A stretch of DNA of 64,000 nt from the NCBI GenBank assembly GCA_009801015.1, contig VHZZ01000598.1, positions 138,920 through 202,919 of the forward strand, given 5' to 3'. This document shows positions 12,210 through 24,700 of this stretch, piece by piece. How positions within the stretch are numbered: the stretch's first letter is position 1; each line of letters opens with the position of its first letter. The notes under the pieces were generated by a model. The model ran no database searches, was not told the DNA's origin, and worked only from the letters and a program-made list of their open reading frames with translations. The DNA comes from Silene noctiflora. Lineage: Eukaryota; Streptophyta; Magnoliopsida; Caryophyllales; Caryophyllaceae. The translations under genes were made by a program, and so were the position numbers.

Positions 12210-15200
12210 TTAGCACGTTGTCACGCCTGTCAGCAATGAGTCAGATTTGCAGATGTCCCCACGGCAAAGTGGGCATACTCTGCGATAGAGAAGGACAAAA
12301 TCAGTGAAAAACTGGACTTCTACACTAAGGCCTAACTACAATGTGTAGATAAAAAATATAAAAAGAGATGGTAGACCACAGTCCACAAATACGTAGACAC
12401 AATATAACATTGAACAAAGCTGTTGGCTGTTGCTGAGTCTTCCGCAGCAAGCCATCATAAGGAAGTGACTCAGTGAGGCAAACTTATCATACGCTTATGA
12501 AACAAACGTTGAAAGGAGGACAAGCTGCTAAAAAATAGTAGAGCCAAGTATTTACTCGAATATCCATAATATCAATCCGTCATTCTTTTCGAAAACTGGG
12601 TATCCTAACTTAATAGATGATCTGAATTTCCCAGATATTTGGATTTTGTATGAATATCAGTTTTACTAACCTTTGAAATTCGATCCCATATTTCCACTAC
12701 CCTCGTTTTATATTACTCCTACTTTCTCCACCATGTACCAGCAGCCGAACCCTTTCTCTATCCTTATCTAGGCACTTTCTTTTTCACCCCCTCTGCCCTC
12801 ACTAACACTCCAACAATTTAATGTGCATTCATCACCTGAAGCATTTGTAACTTGGGAAAGTGGTAACGATTGAGACTGAAAAGAAGATAAGCCTGGTTCC
12901 AGGACACTGGATACCATTGTTTTGTTTTGTGTAAAGGAGCCTATGGGCAGTTTCGGATAATGAAGGGTTTCGGTTTCAAACCAAGCTCATGAGTATCACT
13001 CCTCATTATCTTAATTTTTACCGTCCATCATTTACTCTAGTTACTTACATTGCCAAGAATGTCTTAAGAGAGTAGCTCAAAGATGTTCAAAATTTGTTCA
13101 ATCAAACTCTACATTCTAGGAAAATAGCTTTTTTTCATTAAAGCATCCTTTCAGATGTCAATTCTGCAAAAGATTTAAGGTGTTCAGTAATCTGTGAAGG
13201 TACTGTTGAGACCAGAAAATTATTTGGATGTCGAAAGGTAATTTGAAAACTATCTTCTTCCATAGAAGCCAGCAAGTAACATCTTTATGGAAACACCCTA
13301 TCAGAGATTCTGGCTATTGTAAAGATGAATCAACATCAACATTACCCCAATGTCTTAATGGTTCCCGCAAATTGGGGGGGTCGTACGCAGCCTTACTCTC
13401 GTGTTAGTGACACAAAAAGGCCGTTTACGGATGACCCAAGAAGAAAATTGCATCAAGAGTTGCATTGACGGACCGCTACTTCACAAAAAAAAGAAGTGCA
13501 ACTACTTTATTTCAGCATTCACACTAGGCCTTAATCTAAACATTATCTACATATCACCCTTCGCCACATTATTGAAGTCTTATTCCACTTGGACACAGTT
13601 AATGCAAAAACAATGTGCTATATTTCATACAAGTCCAAAAGGGAAAGAGGTGTCTATGAAAAAAAAAAAAAAAAAAAAAAAAAGGAATAGTACCTATGAA
13701 TCTCCTTAAGCCACTTATCAACGCACTTCTTATGAAATTCATGACGACAAGGCATAATACGCATATCATCTCCTTCCTCATACTCCACCAGGCATATATA
13801 ACATCTGGATCAGTAAAACAGGTAAAAGATAAGTCACAGAGTACATTATCGCAGCACTCTCTTCTTAGAGTGATAAAGCCTACCTGATGTTCCTAACATC
13901 TTACGATTGTTCACGTTAGTTCACCCCAATAAAATTTTAGGAACCTTTGTCATTGTTGTTGTTATAATATATCCTATTCTATATGACATTTTCATTTAGC
14001 ATCACATGGCCTTGAAGAAAAGTGACAAGTACAAATGACACTTACTGAGCAGCTTCCTCGCTCTGTAATTTTGAAGACTTGGTGTAAATTCTTACAGGCA
14101 AGGATTCCACAACATCATTCGGTGCAGGAACCGATCCGATTGAAGATAAAGAGGGTCGAGAGGATAATACCACTGACTGCTGGTGAATCTCATCGAGAAC
14201 CTAGTACAATAAATATCAAACAATCAGGCAGATTTAACCAACAATAACGCAACAAATAAGGAAGATTAATACAATGTAATCATACCTCAAACAGCGCCTC
14301 AGCTAACATAACTATTCTTGATATACTAGCACGAGCAGTGCCATCATCATTTGAATTAGATTCTCTAGTATTGGTACGGCATGAGCAACGACCAGTTCGA
14401 TGTTGTCCTGATAGAATGCAATACCTTTCATGCCCGGATAGATTCTCGAAACGGCTACCTAAACGCTGAAGAGCCCGTACCTGTATTTGAGGACGAATCA
14501 TAACGGTTATTCGGAGAAAAAAAACCTTAATTCTAATAGAATATAGAGCACAACAAAGCTAAAGGGAAAACAATAACCCTCAGACAACCTGGAAAAGAGC
14601 TAATGCTATAATTACACAGACAGAAAAGGGAGAAAGAGCGAGCAAATAGAACATCCACGCATACAGTTTGTAATTTTGCTTCAGTCCATTTTCACTTACT
14701 TTCCCATTATTTACGGCTAGTAACTTAATAGTTTAGAAGTATTTGGGTCGCTTGATATACTGGTCTTGCTTTTGGCATTTGTTTCACCCCTATGATATAA
14801 GAATATGAGTAAGATTTCCTAATTTCACAAAGAGCTAATGATTACTCTGTATGGTATAAGAATATGAGTATGATATGATTTCCTAATTTCAGATGTGTGT
14901 GTATATATAAGAATAATTAACTACCTCCATTATGGACTCTAGAACATCGTACAAATACACAGACAAATCAGTGTATTTGAGTGTAATGCATTACTCTTAT
15001 CGTATCAAATACCTCAAAACACTCTAGAACATGGTACAAATCAGTGTATTTGGTGTAATGCAATACTCCTGTCTTATCAAATACCTCAAAACACATGATG
15101 TACGTATTGGGTGTTCACAACCCACAAATGGATTAGACGTAGTGCAATTAGGAACGCAACTATATGCCTTCTAAAGCTAAGATGAACACTATATGTCACT

Positions 15201-16759
15201 GGTCGCTGAGATGGAAAGCTTACTTGAGATCTAATTCTTCTTCGACGCTCCAAGAAATTTGATCTATGCTCTATTAGATCATTTCTCCCGGCATCTCTTA
15301 GATTCAATGTCTCAACATTATTGCTTTGACTAGAGTGAAATCGGTTAACCATGTTAGGCATAGGATATGGAGAAGACGTCAAAGAATTAAGAACATTTCC
15401 ATCAGAAACTGTTGTACCCTCCTGCTGCAAAGGAGAAAGAGTCAAATCCGAAAATGATGATCTCCGAAGAACTCTATCACGGAGTCTACCCACACTTCGA
15501 GTTCTACTAAAAAGAACATTACGATCTACAGGTTCTCTAGCATCATTCTGGCGCTCATTAACTCGCCTGTTAAGGGTTTCTCCAAGAGACGGTAAACAAA
15601 CATCAGGAGTCATTTCACTCTCATTTTCATCCAGAACATGAGCAGAAATTTCCCGATTATCTACTAATGAATCACCACTACTTGCTCTAAGAGAAGTATT
15701 AATCCGCGATGAAGAATTTACATTCCCACTCAATCCAAGTGGCCAATTTCTATACAAATGATCCTCGCCACTGGAGACAGGAAAGCTTGTGGGAGAAGAA
15801 GGATAAGCCCTTGACGACCCTACACTGGCAGCTCTATTAAGTCTAAAACTAACACTGCCAGGAACAAAGCTGAAGCGGGACAAAAATCGGCTTGAATGGT
15901 TCATAGACCGACCAGAGAAAGTTTGAGATGAACTTCCATCAGCCCTTGTTACATTATCTGTTCCATTCGCTTGAGCCCATTCACTAAGCACGACATTAGA
16001 TGATACACAAGGAATATTATCAGGTTCATCAACTTTAACAGTTTGGTAGCCCTCGACTTTCACTTCATTAGACTCTGATTCAATCTGTTGTATTCTTGCC
16101 ACACTTGTTTCATTATGATGATCTGAAACCTGCAGATAAATGGTTCCATACTTCCATATATCAGAAATATTCTTACAGAGTTACAGGTTTAATGCTTAAA
16201 AGGACTGATAATGTACATCATAATACATCTATATAACAACCCTAGAAAGAAATTATTCCATTTTCAGTAAACCCTAAAACAAATTCCCCCCCAAAACAAC
16301 ACTCAAATTGTTAAAATGTAGGATAATCAATTGAAATGGGCTGCATTAACACCACACTCATACATTAAATGTCTAAAAACCATCCTTTTAACTAGCATTA
16401 AATGAACCACATCGCATAAGAAGAACCCGTTTTAAACTTAAGACGGAATCAAATGAAATTTAGCAAAACACATACAGAGTAATACCCATGCAATATTTCA
16501 ATTTGTCAAAAACCAATAATACACACAATAAATAAATAATTAATAATTAATTAGAAACAAATATAGCAACCTGATAATCATCCTCATTATCATCAGTATC
16601 ACTATCATAAGCTCTAGAAGAAGATCCAAGACAAGAAGAACTTAAAAGACCTCTACTTTTCCTCCTACTCGACGACGAAGACGAAAACGACGACGTAGAA
16701 GAAGCAGAAGACAATGCCAACCCATCAGAACGACGCGTTTTACTACTACTAGATCCCAT
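12210..16759 (-). CDS. RING-H2 E3 ubiquitin ligase with possible N-myristoylation
   Basis: Six exons on the minus strand, 5' to 3': 16759-16571, 16129-15224, 14480-14286, 14200-14046, 13804-13694 and 12279-12210, giving 541 residues. A RING-H2 finger lies at residues 483-524: Cys483, Cys486, Cys501, His503, His506, Cys509, Cys521 and Cys524, with the KWLKEIH segment that fits E2 binding in this plant family. The rest is Ser/Arg-rich and probably disordered. The protein begins MGSSSSK, matching the Gly2/Ser6 rule for N-myristoylation, followed by a long Ser run and an acidic patch, so membrane anchoring is plausible. The RING is split between exons 5 and 6. The substrate cannot be told from sequence. 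I recognise the family but not an exact named orthologue. Confidence 0.9.
14934..15095. repeat. Two-copy tandem repeat in intron 2 of the RING gene
   Basis: A unit with CTCTAGAACAT(C/G)GTACAAAT, CAGTGTATTTG, GTGTAATGCA and TATCAAATACCTCAAAACA occurs twice in a row, the first copy longer by an ACACAGACAAAT insertion. It is non-coding. Confidence 0.75.
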
Positions 16760-18330
16760 TTCTATCCCCCCAACACCCCCAAATCAATTTCAATCAATCC
16801 CCAATAATTTAACAAACCCTAAATGTTGCATTTTTCACAATACATTGTAAAACACCCAGATCTTAAATCAACCCAATAAAACATTTGAATTCGATTTCAA
16901 TTAACAGAAAACCCTAATTGCTGATTGTTTTACAATGTATTGTGAAATACCCAGATCTTAGAATAACCTAAAAATCATCAAATTTGTGTTTACAGGTGAA
17001 ATGTTGTTGTTATTGTAAAGAATGGAAGAGTGCAATTGAGTGTTTGTCATGTAAGAATAAGATAGCATTAAATAAAGTACTATCATTATCAATTTAAGAC
17101 GGTCTTAAATAAGATTATACGGATTTTAAAAAGCGAGTTGGGTTGGGAAAAAAATTGAAGACAATTTAGTTAAATAAAAACTGGATTATTTTACTATTTC
17201 AATATTTACTTAGGATTATTAACAAATGAAGTGCTTATATATAGATCATAGACGATTTTTTGTGTAGACGATTTAAAACGGTAATAAATGAGAATTTTTG
17301 CGTGTCAAATGAGACGTAATGCCATCAGTGATTTATTGTCGTAATACTTCCACATTAACCACTAGAATAATGTCCTTTTCTTTCCAATTGAAAAGAGTTG
17401 AACTAAACTGAACTGAACTTAATGGAGCTTAACTGAACTTAATGGAGTTGAGTTAAACTGAAGTAAGAATTTAACTTAATGAAGCTAAACTGAAATGAGC
17501 TGAGATTAAAGTCCAAAAGAACAGGGTCGAGTTGAAAAGATTGATAGATCAAAATTACCACGATTTATAAATAAAAGATCGTTTTACCCCGTGAGATGAT
17601 TATTCTACTCGTTAAACATTCATTCATCATTTATTAATAAAATAAGTAATGTTATATATGAGTATATAAAACCGTGGTATAGAATAAGACAATTTTACAC
17701 GATAATTATCGATAAACAATGGGAGTGATTGCGTGAAAAGGAGAAGAGTGCAAGGAAAGGTGGAAACTTTTAAGAAAGGGGAACATGGCGTTTTTCCTGC
17801 CCTCTTTTTTGGGCGGACATTTCCATAATTTATTTGTTTTTTTTTTTTTTTGTAATAATTTTAATGTATTTAATGAAATAATAATTAATTGCATAATTTG
17901 TTTAATTTATTGAAGATTGTCGGAAGCACACATGCAAGATGGGTCCAAATACTTTTACTATTGATTGTTCAAATTTGTTTGAATTTTCAGTCTTTTGATG
18001 GTTAAGTTTCAATTCTCAAGTGTTTTAGATTTGAATGGTTCATGAATTGGTGGGACTTGAAAGTACATACTACATGCATACAAGACTAATAAGACGATAT
18101 CGTAATGAGAACAGCTTTTGAGGTTTTAACGTTATTTAAAAGTACGTTGTTTTATGATAAAACTGTACTGTATTGTATTTTGATTCGAAACTTTGTATTC
18201 TGATATAAGCTAGAGCAAACGTGTTAGTTAATCAAAATGTGTATTGTTAAACTAGCGATTTTGTTTTAAGGTGTCGATCTTGATTAGTAGGGCTTGTGTA
18301 TTTGTTGAGTTGCGCGACCAAATTATCAAA
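16760..18330. other. Upstream region of the RING gene and spacer to the RopGEF gene
   Basis: The leader side of the RING gene (16760-17040) holds a long inverted repeat (16833-16852 with 16928-16947). A TGAACTGAA-rich repeat lies at about 17380-17525. No gene is seen. Confidence 0.5.
17380..17525. mobile_element. TGAACTGAA-rich putative MITE
   Basis: The interior is repeated AACTGAACT/GAGTT-type sequence, closed on the right by GTCCAAAAGAACAGGG and on the left by TCCTTTTCTTTCCAATT. Similar blocks lie at about 27140-27262, 30682-30770 and 59466-59577. The ends are only approximate inverted repeats, so boundaries are uncertain. Confidence 0.5.
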
Positions 18331-18472
18331 GATTTCAAGTTTTTAAATTGTGTTAACTACATTTGTGTATTAATATTTATTTATTTATTTCTAGAAAATT
18401 AGATTTCAAGTTTTTAAATTGTGTTAACTACATTTGTGTATTAATATTTATTTATTTATTTCTAGAAAATTA
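18331..18472. repeat. Perfect 2 x 71 base tandem duplication
   Basis: The block from GATTTCAAGTTTTTAAATTG to TCTAGAAAATTA occurs twice back to back with a 71-base period and no difference that I can see. It lies downstream of the RopGEF gene. Identity suggests a very recent event or an assembly duplication. Confidence 0.9.
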
Positions 18473-18781
18473 GAGGTTATACTCTGGCAATGGAGAATAG
18501 CGAAATAAAGAAAAAGAAAATTTGCAACATTATTGTGCACCGTCTTAATATGTAGTTAACGTTGTCAAAAAAATATGTAGTTACGATAATAAATTTCAAG
18601 ACGTCTTAATATGTAGTGTTATGATAACTTTCAACATGTTATAAGTCATACCCGGCCAAGATTCAATACCAAGATCGCGGCTAGATTAAATAAGAGTCGA
18701 TGAGTAAAATCCATCCATAAGTGAAGTCATACACAATTACTCATATACAAGAAGGCCATCCATAACTAAAAGGAGGCTCAT

Positions 18782-21700
18782 TCAAGTAAGCGGACTATCA
18801 GGGGAAGTGTTGCTAGTTACGTCTTTCCCAATGCGCCAAATGCGGCTAGAACTAGGAGTTGCAGTGACCGAGCTAGATTTGGTTTCAGTACTTAATGAGA
18901 TGTCTGAATCCGAAAATCTACTTGGATTGGAGTCGCTGAGGTATCCATCAACTTTGTTCATTTGATCAACAAGCGAGTGTCTTATATGTGAGTTGGTGAT
19001 AGGACTGTCCAACATTCTGTTCAGACTTAAACCCGAATGGAAGGAGCATGTAGGGATCGGAGAATTTGGATTGCTAAAGTGATCTTCCTGCAGGATATCT
19101 CCTATCCGAGACAGAATGCTATAGGCCAAGTTCCCGAGAACTCTTGAATATGCTTCTAGGATTGCATGTCCAACATCCTGCAGATTAATTATTGTATTAC
19201 CATTAGTATCAAAGAGCAAGTGAACAAACATACGGAATTCGCTTAAACAGAGCAAGTAAATGTCAGTTAAAACTACTCGAAAAAATTAATTGTCTGCTAA
19301 TAGTGGGGGAGTCTTAAACGAGGGCCATTGTGAAGACGGGATGTTACAAGTGAGTAATTTTTATATTTTGTTAGGGAATTTTTGAACTTTTTGTCTCACG
19401 CAACAATTGTATATGGAGTGGGTAACATCTAGTCTCTTTCATTGGATGGAAATCACACATAACTCAGAGACGCAAAGCCAATGATACTAGCTGCGCTACA
19501 GAAGAAGTTAAGAGTGATAGACAGTTACAGCCAATTTAATGGTTCTAAAAACTTATGTGAGACATGAGATGTTTTCGCATGTGACACCGTCTCATACAAG
19601 ACTCGTTTTGGACTTTTAGCCAACAAAACTTGAAAGTATGGTACGTGCAAGTTAATCATACTAACCTTGCCAAACTGTATTTTGGTGACATCGAGGAATG
19701 TGTGAGGAAGGCATGGGTATCTCATCTTTAACTGATAGAGAAGAGCATCGACACGGAGCAATAGCGACTGCATTTTCTCGACCTCTGAAGATGTCTCTTT
19801 CACAAAAGACCAGGAGGATCTTAGAGGAGTCTTATTACTACCGACTTGTTCTCTGATTCTTTCTTTCCATACAAGTTTTGCTGCCTCCAACTTATTGATG
19901 ATGTCGAGAACATCATGTTCAGATCTTATTTTCAGGGCATCAACCATATCGAGTGTTGAGCTTGATCCTGAAGCTATTATTTTGTATAGCTGCTCCCCAA
20001 GATTGGCCCTTCCAGACTGCATGTCAAAACAAGTTGATGTCAGAATGAATAGAGAATTCATGTTGACATAAACAACAGCCTTAAAAACTTTTTTAGACTA
20101 GTTCTAGATGTCCATGATTTAAATTGTGCCGAGAAAGTGACCTCACGATAAAAAGCACAGCCAGCCATCTATATTTCATCGTAATCTAAAACCAAAGAAT
20201 GGCGAGTCTTTGCTCCACTGCAAGTGGAAATGAGATTTTTTGATCTCATGCCAACGATAATTTCTTCCTTTTTGGCGAATGAGGGTTGGAAAAACCAAAG
20301 AGATAGAAGCCTCTAACACTCATTTCATATGAAAAGGTGAATTAAAAAGAATCAAAGGGAGAAGAAATAAATTACATTCAAGAATAGCTAGAAGCTACGT
20401 ATCTCGAAGAGAATTAACAAATTCAGGACTTCAGTGTATTGAGAGAATTTACTAGATGTATACGAGTAGGTGAATTATTGTAGAAATCCCATATGAAAAG
20501 ACCCATAATCAAGTGTATATTGTCAATTGTGTGAGGTCTCTCCACCTATCTGTTTACCATATATATTTTGTATTCGAGTTGGTTCAAACTTCAAATTGGT
20601 GAGGTGAATCATGGCAGGTTCTTCTTAAACATGGACTTGTAGTCAAGACCCAAGACTGTATGAAGTCGAGTTCTGCAGTGGACGGTGTTGTAAGTTCATG
20701 TCCCTATTATGTGACTAGCTACTTTCCCGACACTAACAAAATACTGCACAATTGAATTATAATGGCGAACAGAGTTACAAACTATGATTTTCAAAGGCAT
20801 AGAAAAAGAAATGAATCAAAAAAAAAGAGAACTCCGCTTGCCTTAGGTAATGCATCCTGAATGGCTTTGGGCACGGTCACTTCAAGTAATACATTCTCAT
20901 TGATTGACTTGACAGCCTTGAAAACTTGATGAACCACATTACCCTGAGAAAGTAACTTCTTCCGGGCAGCTTCTGAGAGACCACCGGCTGGAACTCGTGG
21001 ATACGGAAGCCACCATCTTTTGATTTGCCTGGCACTACCAACCCTTTTATCTTTCCTGCTATTTCCTTCAGCATACCAAAATTCTGTTCCAGCCATCGAG
21101 TCTAGTACTTCCTGATACAAGCAAAACACAGTTGATGATTGTAATATAAAATCAAATATCAGAATTTCTAAACCATTTTCAGATAGGAAAGGAGTTTGTA
21201 CCACCCAGTTATACTAATTACTAAATGTATACCACCGAATGGTACAGCAATCTCGACCACTATACTTGCATATAACTTTACGGAGTATATTGATTAAATA
21301 AGATGGTTTAATAAAATTCATATCATAATAGATGTGAGTAGAAAATTAATACAATTTAGTACCACCACATGGGGCCTATTATTTTGCTTTTGAGAAACAT
21401 ATCTTGATTTTAATTTGAATTGATGCACTTGCATGAAGGAGAACACTTACAATAAGCATGGAGTCGAGCTTCTGAAGTGCTGGAATGTTGATGTGTACAT
21501 CAGCACGAGCTTTAGGCGTCATAATCTGCTCCATTATGCAGACATTTTCAAAAACAGTGAGAAACATTACTCCTACAAATCAAGTGGTAAATACTACAGG
21601 AATTTCAGATACCTCAAAAGTCCGGCCATTTGAACCACTTTGCTCAGCAGGAACCAGTTCAACCATATAGTTGGCAGGTGAAAGCAACCAGTTCATCTCT

Positions 21701-24700
21701 TTTATCCACTTTGCCTTTCCTTCTTCTGGCAAGGGTTCCAATTTCCACAACTCTCCAAAAACAGAAGCTGTAAACATGTTGCATATTTTCAACACTGTTA
21801 CTTTGCTTATAAAAGAGAGATTATAGAGAACGTGATGAAAACTACGTAGCCTCAACTCTTAACTACTTTGGCAGGTAAATTCGCAGAGGGGTGGTTAATC
21901 ATGACTTGGGTTCAAAACAATCAGCATCAAAATTGCCCTTGTGCCTCAGTTTACACCAAAAGCAAAACAGACAGTCTATAACAAAAAAAATAGTTGATTA
22001 GAAGGTGAATGTACCAGCAAGGTTTGTTATGGCATTAGATATCGCAAGTGCACTGGTTTTGCCCTTGCTTCCTCCGCTGACATCCTCTCCTAGCAAAAGT
22101 TTTGCAAACTTTTCTTTCATTGCTTCTACATCTGAAAATTGAGAGGCATAAGATCCTCTAGCAAAGAACTGCTCGGGGCTTTCTTGCTCATCCCATTCAC
22201 CAATTGCTACGTTGCCTCTCTTTGTAATCCATTCGGAGTAGAAAGATACACCTACACCTTTGCTTGAAGAACAACTAGTTTCTTCTTCCTCAAAGGATTT
22301 AATAGGATTAGTATATGATTGACTGTTTAGAATGCAGCTCTCAAGCCCGTCATAAGTTACTATTCCTGAAACATATGCAAGAAGATACACAGGTCATGAC
22401 ACTTCGTTTTAGGTAAGGTGAATCATATCTTATATCAATATGCTTGAACTGCTTAGAAGTTAATAAATCCGCAGCTTTATGAGGATCACATCGTGTTTCT
22501 TGCCACTGAAGTAAAAATTTCAGCTGTCAGGAAGCATTAGCAGAACAAAGTATTTCAGATAAGATTTATCCCAATTCAGAGCAACACATTTACTACAATA
22601 TTGCGTATCTATGTCCAGTACGGATGCTGCTCGTGAGCTCGTCTGAGTTGGGAGCCTGATTCCTCAAGTTATGTTCTGTGCCGTTTTTAGCCATACTAGG
22701 AAGTTCTTTATATGCAAATTTTCCCGTCTTCTTATTTCCATATGTAGATCTAATCGGCTACATCAGTAGCAAATCTCTAAATTAGGGTTTTCAGGTAACT
22801 TAAGCATCAGGTTCTTTATAAAGTTGTAACACACATGGACTGCATTTTTAAGTGTCACTCAGCACCAGCCACCAGGGTATATAAAAAAGCCATAAAAGAA
22901 GAATTCTTTGATTAATGTACATCAAGTTATCTTAAGAGCCTAACCAATGGTCACATATCAAATTGTTAATCCCCTCCCTCCATTTCACAAATACCTTCTA
23001 AAATACGTAAATCGCACGATTTAATTAGTATACATACAAGCTGTAAGGACCACATATAATGATGCGAGCGGGGAAAGTGGGGTAATTTTGTGGATGAGAT
23101 GAAATACAAGTCGGATATTGGAAGGTATTTCTGAAACAACCAAATCGTGAAAAATAGAAGGTATCTGTGAAACGGAGGGAGTAATAATATAAAGTAGGTA
23201 AATCATGCAGTACTACTGAATCATGCACATGCACTTGCACTTGCACTATCAAAAGCCTGTATCACATCTTTGTGGATGCCTACAAAACAGATACTAACTG
23301 AAAAAAGTCATAGCTAATTGGTGAGAAAAAATGACATGAAGATGGGCCCACTGTGTTTGTTTAAGAAATGGAAATGTTGAAAAAACAAAATCCAAAATCA
23401 CATTTTCAAAACTTTGAAGTGAAAAGGTAGTCTACAATGTAAAAGTACAAGGATCATACAATGCCAACAATGAACTACATTACAATTTACAATAATGACC
23501 CACAAGAAATTTCCATGAACTCCCCCTTTTAAGAAATAAATAACTCCAAAATCTCGTTTTCGAAATTATTAAGTGAAGGTCTATAATGTAATAGTACAAG
23601 GATCTTACAATGACAACAAGAAACCATAATGCAATAATGAGACACAAAATTTCCATTAACACTCTTAAATAAATCATTTTTAGATACGGTGTGATTCTCA
23701 CTACACGGTCACACCTCGTTTTCATGAAGATAAAACAAGTGATTCGAGGCTCCACAACTTTTATGATCTTAATTTGCAAAAGACTTTCAAGTGGGTAACA
23801 AGTAGAGGAATTAGCAAATAATCCATGATTCTGTGCAGTTACTATGTCAACATCAAGTATATACAGCATCCCATTTATATTAAGGACCAATATTAATTGC
23901 ATTTACCGAGAGTGAGAGACCGAGACTAGACTGCGACAACCAAAAGAGCGAATCCGGCCGAAACCAATATATAATTCTATAGATTTAACAAGTAATGAAA
24001 TTCTACAAATTATGGTTTTGAGCTTCAGAACTGTAAACCATTACAGCTAAAGCTGCAGTTTGTGGAGCACTTGCTGAAACCTGGAAAATCTCACTAACAA
24101 GTGCAAAAGGTATCTGGAATAGCACCAACAGTACTTCCCTAAGACAAGGCACCCATAACATCACCAACTCCCACCAAAAAATCTTATAATACGAGTATAG
24201 GATTATAGTATAATTGAATGTACCGTACGGCCGTCGTATAGTATAATTTGCGTAAGGAGAAATTTATGAAATCAGCCACCCAACTTTGTCCCTACATTGC
24301 ATGCAGAACAGTTCTAGTACTACTTAACTTAATGTAGAAGGCCTTAGGGTAAGATTATCCGTCATACTCTCCAAAATCTTAAGACTCTGACACATCAGTT
24401 TTCCACTAACTTTTATTATTTCTTTATTGTTCAGACTTACCTCAGACTCACCTCAGACTTTATACATTATCCGTCAGACTCACCTCAAACTCTACTTTTC
24501 TACTTTCCACTTCACTTATTTTTTTTTCAAAAAAAAAATGCCACATGGTATTCATTAATTGGATACTTTCCACTCATGGTGGGGTCAAGACTCACCTAAA
24601 GTCTTAAGTTGAGTCTTGGATTTCCAAGACTCAACTTAAGACTTTGTCAAGACTTTTGTACATTATTGGTAGTCTTGAGTGAGTCTTGTCTTAAGACTTA

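Noticed and set aside
13401-13709. Plus-strand open frame over RING exon 5
   Set aside because: It lies in intron and antisense to the RING exon and ends in a poly-A run; a chance frame.
15086-15223. Continuation of the large RING exon to a stop at 15086
   Set aside because: A donor at 15223 joins in frame to the conserved next exon; the extension is intron read-through.
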